Source: Planctomycetota bacterium (lineage in GTDB: Bacteria; Planctomycetota; Planctomycetia; Pirellulales; Pirellulaceae). From it: a DNA stretch of 64,000 nt. The notes under the pieces are model-generated. The model made no database searches and was not told the origin of the DNA. It saw only the letters and a list, made by a program, of their open reading frames with translations. This document shows positions 60,296 to 64,000 of the stretch, one piece after another. The position numbers and the translations under genes were made by a program. Every line of letters begins with the position of its first letter. Positions within the stretch are counted from its first letter, which is position 1. The DNA lies in the NCBI GenBank assembly GCA_014238905.1, contig JABAAE010000005.1, forward strand, positions 124,001 to 188,000, in the 5' to 3' direction.

Positions 60296-61552
60296 ATGGA
60301 AGATTTGAATCGTGGCAGGTTGCTCGAACGATTTCTACGATATGTCAAAGTGGACACTACCGCGTCCGCTAACTCCACGACGTATCCCAGCACGCCCGGG
60401 CAGCGAAATCTAGGAAAGATAGTACTGGAAGAATTGTTGACGATGGGAGCTTCCAACGCAGAACTAGACGAACATGGAATTTTGACAGCAACGCTCCCAT
60501 CCAACGTCGGGGCAGATGCCCCTGTGGTCGCTTTTAATTCCCATTTTGACACATCGCCGGAAACCACCGGAAAAGACGTTCGGCCCCAAGTGATCGAAAA
60601 CTATGGTGGTGGAGACATCCCTCTGTCGGGAGACCCGTCGAAATGCATCAAGGTAAGCGAGTGTCCTGAGTTAGACGGAGTCGTCGGGGACACGTTGATT
60701 ACCACCGACGGAACGACGCTTTTGGGTGGCGATGACAAGGCCGGCATCGCGATCATTATGGAGACCGCCAACTTTCTTTTAGAGAATCCCAGTTATCCAC
60801 ACGGGGAAATCAAACTGCTCTTCACCTGTGACGAGGAAATCGGCCACGGCATCGATCATGTCGATGTAGCAGAAATTAACGCCAGCGCCTGCTACACCCT
60901 CGATGGAGGCGGAAAAGGGATCGTGGATGTTGAAACATTTTCAGCCGATGCCGCTGTCGTTACCGTGGACGGAGTCAATATACATCCCTCCATTGGAAAG
61001 GACAGAATGGTGAACGCCTTGCGCGCCGCCTGCGAACTGGTCTCCCGATTGCCGATGAGTCAATCACCGGAACGAACCGACGGCAGAGAAGGGTTTCTGC
61101 ATCCTTATGTAATTGGCGGCGGCGTCGATAAAGTCACCATCGACATTCTACTGCGAAGCTTTGACACCCATGAATTGACCCTGTTCGCCGAACAGCTAAA
61201 TACCGTCGCCCTGGACGTCCAAGCCAACCATCCGGGTTCAAAAATTTCCGTTGATATCCTACGTCAATACAGAAACCTGGCGGATGGACTTCGTCAAGAT
61301 CCACGTGTCGTTGAATTTGCTATCCAAGCTCATAAAAACCTCAATCTTGACGTCGAAACTGCGATTATTCGCGGGGGAACCGATGGTTCCGGGCTGACAG
61401 AAAAAGGCCTGCCGACTCCCAATCTCTCGTCCGGCCAGCATAACATTCACTCGCCGTTGGAGTGGGCGAGCTTAAATGAGATGCTCCAGGCATGCCGTGT
61501 CGTCATAGAATTGGTAGCGATCTGGGCCAAAGAGACAGAAAAAAACAGTTAG
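60296..61552 (+). CDS. pepT: peptidase T (tripeptide aminopeptidase)
   Basis: 418 residues from the ATG at 60296; frame open to 60194 but upstream part overlaps the exonuclease gene's promoter and start. M20 residues: NSHFDTSPE (His83, Asp85), LLGGDDKAG (Asp146/147), CDEEIGHG (Glu180/181), a middle dimerisation domain with NIHPSIGKDRMVNA, and SSGQHNIHSPLEW late. Length and motifs fit PepT, which removes N-terminal residues from tripeptides in the cytoplasm. It ends 49 bases from the convergent AbgT-type transporter gene. Confidence 0.93.
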   Translation: MEDLNRGRLLERFLRYVKVDTTASANSTTYPSTPGQRNLGKIVLEELLTMGASNAELDEHGILTATLPSNVGADAPVVAFNSHFDTSPETTGKDVRPQVIENYGGGDIPLSGDPSKCIKVSECPELDGVVGDTLITTDGTTLLGGDDKAGIAIIMETANFLLENPSYPHGEIKLLFTCDEEIGHGIDHVDVAEINASACYTLDGGGKGIVDVETFSADAAVVTVDGVNIHPSIGKDRMVNALRAACELVSRLPMSQSPERTDGREGFLHPYVIGGGVDKVTIDILLRSFDTHELTLFAEQLNTVALDVQANHPGSKISVDILRQYRNLADGLRQDPRVVEFAIQAHKNLNLDVETAIIRGGTDGSGLTEKGLPTPNLSSGQHNIHSPLEWASLNEMLQACRVVIELVAIWAKETEKNS

Positions 61553-61601
61553 CCCAACAGCCGCCGGAGTGACCTTGCTGTCGTTTTATAAAAACCACCG
61601 C

Positions 61602-63443
61602 CTAACTCGCTTTCACATAGGCATAGCCAGCATCGATACCAAGTGGGAATCCTAGTTGCCAGTAAGCAATTAAAAAGATGGTCCAGGTCACCAAAAAGGT
61701 CAACGAAAAAGGGAGCATCATGGCGGCAACCGTACCAATTCCGGTGCTCTTTACATAGCGTTGGCAGAAAACCACTACCAAAGGAAAATATGGCATCATG
61801 GGCGTAATGATGTTGGTCGTCGAATCACCAATTCGATAGGCCGCCTGAGTCAGTTCTGGCGAGATTCCAACGGCCATCAACATCGGAACGAAAATCGGTG
61901 CTAACATCGCCCACTTTGCAGAAGCGGATCCGACGAGCAGGTTTACCGACGCCGACAATAGAATAATCAGGAAAATGGTAAACTGCGGACTCAAGCCTGC
62001 CGACTTGATGGCATTGGCTCCTTTGATGGCTAACAGCGTACCGATGTTGGACACCGAAAACGCCTGGATAAACAGAGCCGCAAAGAAAACAAGCACAAGA
62101 TAGTATCCCATCGTTTCCATCGTTTTTGACATGCCGTGTACGACATCGCGATGATTTTCAAAATTTCCTGAAATGTAACCATGCACCAGGCCAGGGATCA
62201 AGAAAAAGAAAAAGATAATCGGCACGATGGCGTGCATCATGGGAGCACCCGGAATCGATTTGGCTGCCAACGGCACATAAACCGTCGCGCCGTTTCTTTG
62301 CAACTCAATCACCACCGCTTTGTCGGCTGCCAGCGACAATAGAACGTCTCGCGCCTGATCGGCTTTAGATACCGGTTTTCCGTTAATTTTTGTAAGCACA
62401 TCGCCGGTTTCAATTGTGGCTGTTTTCCCAGGTCCGGTAACCGATTGGACCATCGGCAAATCGCCTTCTTCGAAGACGATTCCATGATTAACCTGTTTAT
62501 TGCGATATGAATCAAGTTTTCCGAATGAATCACGTAGTGCCGATTTTTCTGGAAACGCCCACACCACCAGCAATACTGCACCCATCAAGATGGAAAGGAG
62601 GCCATATTTCATACCGCGACGGTCGGCGGACGTCAGTTCCTCAATCTTGGGAACATCCTTTGGGTCCCCATCCACGGGCGTATTTTTTAGACGCGGTTCA
62701 ATGACCCAATCCGTTAAGAACCATCCAATCAAGACAATCAAAATCGACGATGTCGCGGTGAAAAAGATGTTGCATAACGGATTAACGGTATGGGAAGGAT
62801 CAATCAAGTCGACCCCGGTTTGGGTCAGGTTCGATAAGAGGGGATCAATTCCGGTTGGCACAAAACAGGCGCTAAAACCGCCAGATACGCCCGCGAATGC
62901 GGCGGCAATACCCGCCAATGGATGACGTCCGGCGGCATAAAACATCGCTCCACCGATGGGAATGACTAAAACGTAACCCGCATCGGCAGCAGTATGACTG
63001 ATAATAGCCACCAGAATCAGCATCGGTGTTAATAGCGAACGGGGAGTGACGTTTAACATCGATTTCAGGATGGCGTTGATAAAACCTGATTTTTCAGCAA
63101 CACCCACACCTAATAAGGCAACTAACACCACCCCTAGTGGATGAAACCCTACAAACACTTCCACCATGGTGGATAAAAAGATGGCCAGCCGTTCGAGGCT
63201 CAGCAGATTGACAATTTGGATGGGATCGCTGCGATTGGGAAGTGTCTCGGTAAATTCAACCCCAGACAGCAGCAGTGAAAACACCCAGACCGTTAACATC
63301 CCACCCAAGAAGAGGAGTGCCGGATCCGGGAGTTTGTTTCCCAACCACTCCACACCATCCAAAAACCGAACGATCGCGGTTTTCTTCACCGAAGAGTTAG
63401 TCTTGGGGGAGGGGTCATCTGAAGGGGTGCTTTCTTGAGACAT
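61602..63443 (-). CDS. AbgT-family transporter with an inserted PDZ-like domain
   Basis: 613 residues, about 100 more than E. coli AbgT. The transporter core is clear on both sides of the insert: HTAADAGYVLVIPIGGAMFYAAGRHPLAG and GFSACFVPTGIDPLL in the first half, then VPIIFFFFLIPGLVHGYISG and SASAKWAMLAPIFVPM in the second, with about ten membrane segments. Residues about 325-393 (DNA 62265-62471) read as a PDZ domain: VQSVTGPGKTA, GDVLTKINGKPVSKADQARD and VVIELQRNG, replacing the short loop normally there. The insert lies between membrane helices at the point where related proteins have a 15-30 residue loop. AbgT proteins import p-aminobenzoyl-glutamate or extrude sulfonamides and the like. 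I know no AbgT with a PDZ insert. Confidence 0.87.
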   Translation of the reverse strand: MSQESTPSDDPSPKTNSSVKKTAIVRFLDGVEWLGNKLPDPALLFLGGMLTVWVFSLLLSGVEFTETLPNRSDPIQIVNLLSLERLAIFLSTMVEVFVGFHPLGVVLVALLGVGVAEKSGFINAILKSMLNVTPRSLLTPMLILVAIISHTAADAGYVLVIPIGGAMFYAAGRHPLAGIAAAFAGVSGGFSACFVPTGIDPLLSNLTQTGVDLIDPSHTVNPLCNIFFTATSSILIVLIGWFLTDWVIEPRLKNTPVDGDPKDVPKIEELTSADRRGMKYGLLSILMGAVLLVVWAFPEKSALRDSFGKLDSYRNKQVNHGIVFEEGDLPMVQSVTGPGKTATIETGDVLTKINGKPVSKADQARDVLLSLAADKAVVIELQRNGATVYVPLAAKSIPGAPMMHAIVPIIFFFFLIPGLVHGYISGNFENHRDVVHGMSKTMETMGYYLVLVFFAALFIQAFSVSNIGTLLAIKGANAIKSAGLSPQFTIFLIILLSASVNLLVGSASAKWAMLAPIFVPMLMAVGISPELTQAAYRIGDSTTNIITPMMPYFPLVVVFCQRYVKSTGIGTVAAMMLPFSLTFLVTWTIFLIAYWQLGFPLGIDAGYAYVKAS

Positions 63444-64000
63444 AAGGGAATCGATGCCAAGCGGGTTGTTAAACGGTTAATTATGGTTCAGCTGCAGATT
63501 GACTGTAAACCCAACGAACGCTCCATAATGAACGAATTCAGTGTTCGGTACCCCAACTGCACTTTGGGGCTAGTTCAGACCATTGTTCTGGCCACATAGG
63601 CGCTCATCCCTTTGCCTGACCAACTCACAAGACTTAACCAATTGACAACCAAAACATTCGTAAAACTGCGACACACCCTGCATTTCGTTCAACCAATGAC
63701 TCTGGTTAGAGACGCCGAGACTGCCATCAGATTGGCTGCAATGAGATCCCAATTTCCGGCAACTTTCCAATTCCAGTCGACCCCTTGGGGTCCGTAGAAG
63801 GCACCAGGACCCGTCGTAGAAACCGATACAAGACGAAATCCAACCTTGAAAATGTCCGGCTTGGGATAGGCGTTAACGAGAATTAACCAATTTTTTTACT
63901 AATTTATTGCAAATTGTTGGGTGTCAAGGCGCTTCGAGTGACCCTGTTAACTGCTATCATAAGCTTCGCAGCGGTACAGAGCCGGATAAAGCGTGTCGGG
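63444..64000. other. terminal intergenic region, nothing recognised
   Basis: 557 bases to the window end. Short overlapping frames only (the longest about 66 codons on the minus strand). An A+T-rich stretch with a seven-T run is at 63890-63920. No tRNA, repeat or hairpin was recognised. It contains the promoter of the AbgT-type gene. Confidence 0.5.

Overview
The window looks like a chromosomal segment of a planctomycete, probably a marine or aquatic Pirellulales/Planctomycetia relative. Pointers are two secreted sulfatases, a Tat-exported Gfo/Idh/MocA protein, a secreted VCBS/FG-GAP protein, an FHA-cyclase, the planctomycete 'DPYxxWL' J-like module at 3297, a divergent UvrA pair, and tetrahydromethanopterin-type C1 genes (formylmethanofuran dehydrogenase B and D subunits). 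Genes are of moderate G+C, lie on both strands in short runs of one to four, and are separated by unusually many non-coding gaps of 300-600 bp, some with 14-15 bp minisatellites. I found no tRNA, rRNA, CRISPR array, prophage or insertion sequence. Family calls rest on reading motifs by eye; no search was run.

Layout. 1-3296: 15-bp tandem repeat, then a divergent UvrA on the minus strand. 3297-5045: J-like membrane protein and a YghO-type acetyltransferase. 5230-11419: plus-strand run of epimerase, M20 deacylase (ArgE/DapE type), short N-acetylglutamate-synthase-like GNAT, second UvrA and a P-loop ATPase overlapping it by 4 bases. 11443-14819: ABC-2 exporter whose permease carries a beta-propeller-like domain between its last two membrane segments. 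15075-19240: minimal Tad/type IVc secretion set (tadA, tadB, tadC) and a small exported protein. 19382-24831: nrdR, sulfatase, ribF, compact SNF2 helicase with a coupled unknown gene. 25211-30543: FHA-cyclase, GlsB-like membrane protein, TrmH-like methyltransferase, and a membrane-anchored pseudokinase. 30744-38287: conserved unknown protein, two TatA-family proteins, leuB-like dehydrogenase, HEAT-like protein, VCBS protein, GNAT, HI0933-type flavoprotein. 38528-41808: four-haem lipoprotein and a TMEM43-like protein fused to a TerB-like domain. 42223-55133: three different cysteine desulfurases, a single-domain KaiC/RecA-like ATPase overlapping one of them, a Nudix protein, SGNH hydrolase, second sulfatase, oxidoreductase, thioredoxin-fold protein and a cysteine-dioxygenase-like enzyme. 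55200-63443: hydrolase fold lacking its expected nucleophile, malate dehydrogenase, formylmethanofuran dehydrogenase D and B, PolB-like exonuclease, peptidase T, and an AbgT transporter with an inserted PDZ-like domain.

How the genes work together. Sulfur-amino-acid chemistry is concentrated at 42-55 kb: desulfurases mobilise sulfur from cysteine and the dioxygenase oxidises it; one desulfurase and the dioxygenase are divergently transcribed across a 16-bp perfect palindrome. Peptidase T and the AbgT-type transporter end convergently and both handle peptide or acyl-glutamate-like substrates. The FwdD/FwdB pair belongs to H4MPT-linked formaldehyde oxidation, whose other genes are not here.

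Most unusual items: the PDZ-AbgT fusion, the propeller-containing ABC permease, the pseudokinase with HRD replaced by HLK, the TMEM43-TerB fusion, the haem lipoprotein with a degenerate phosphoesterase domain, and the desulfurase/dioxygenase locus with its palindrome. No single stretch is a convincing entirely new multi-gene system; the novelty is mainly in domain architectures.
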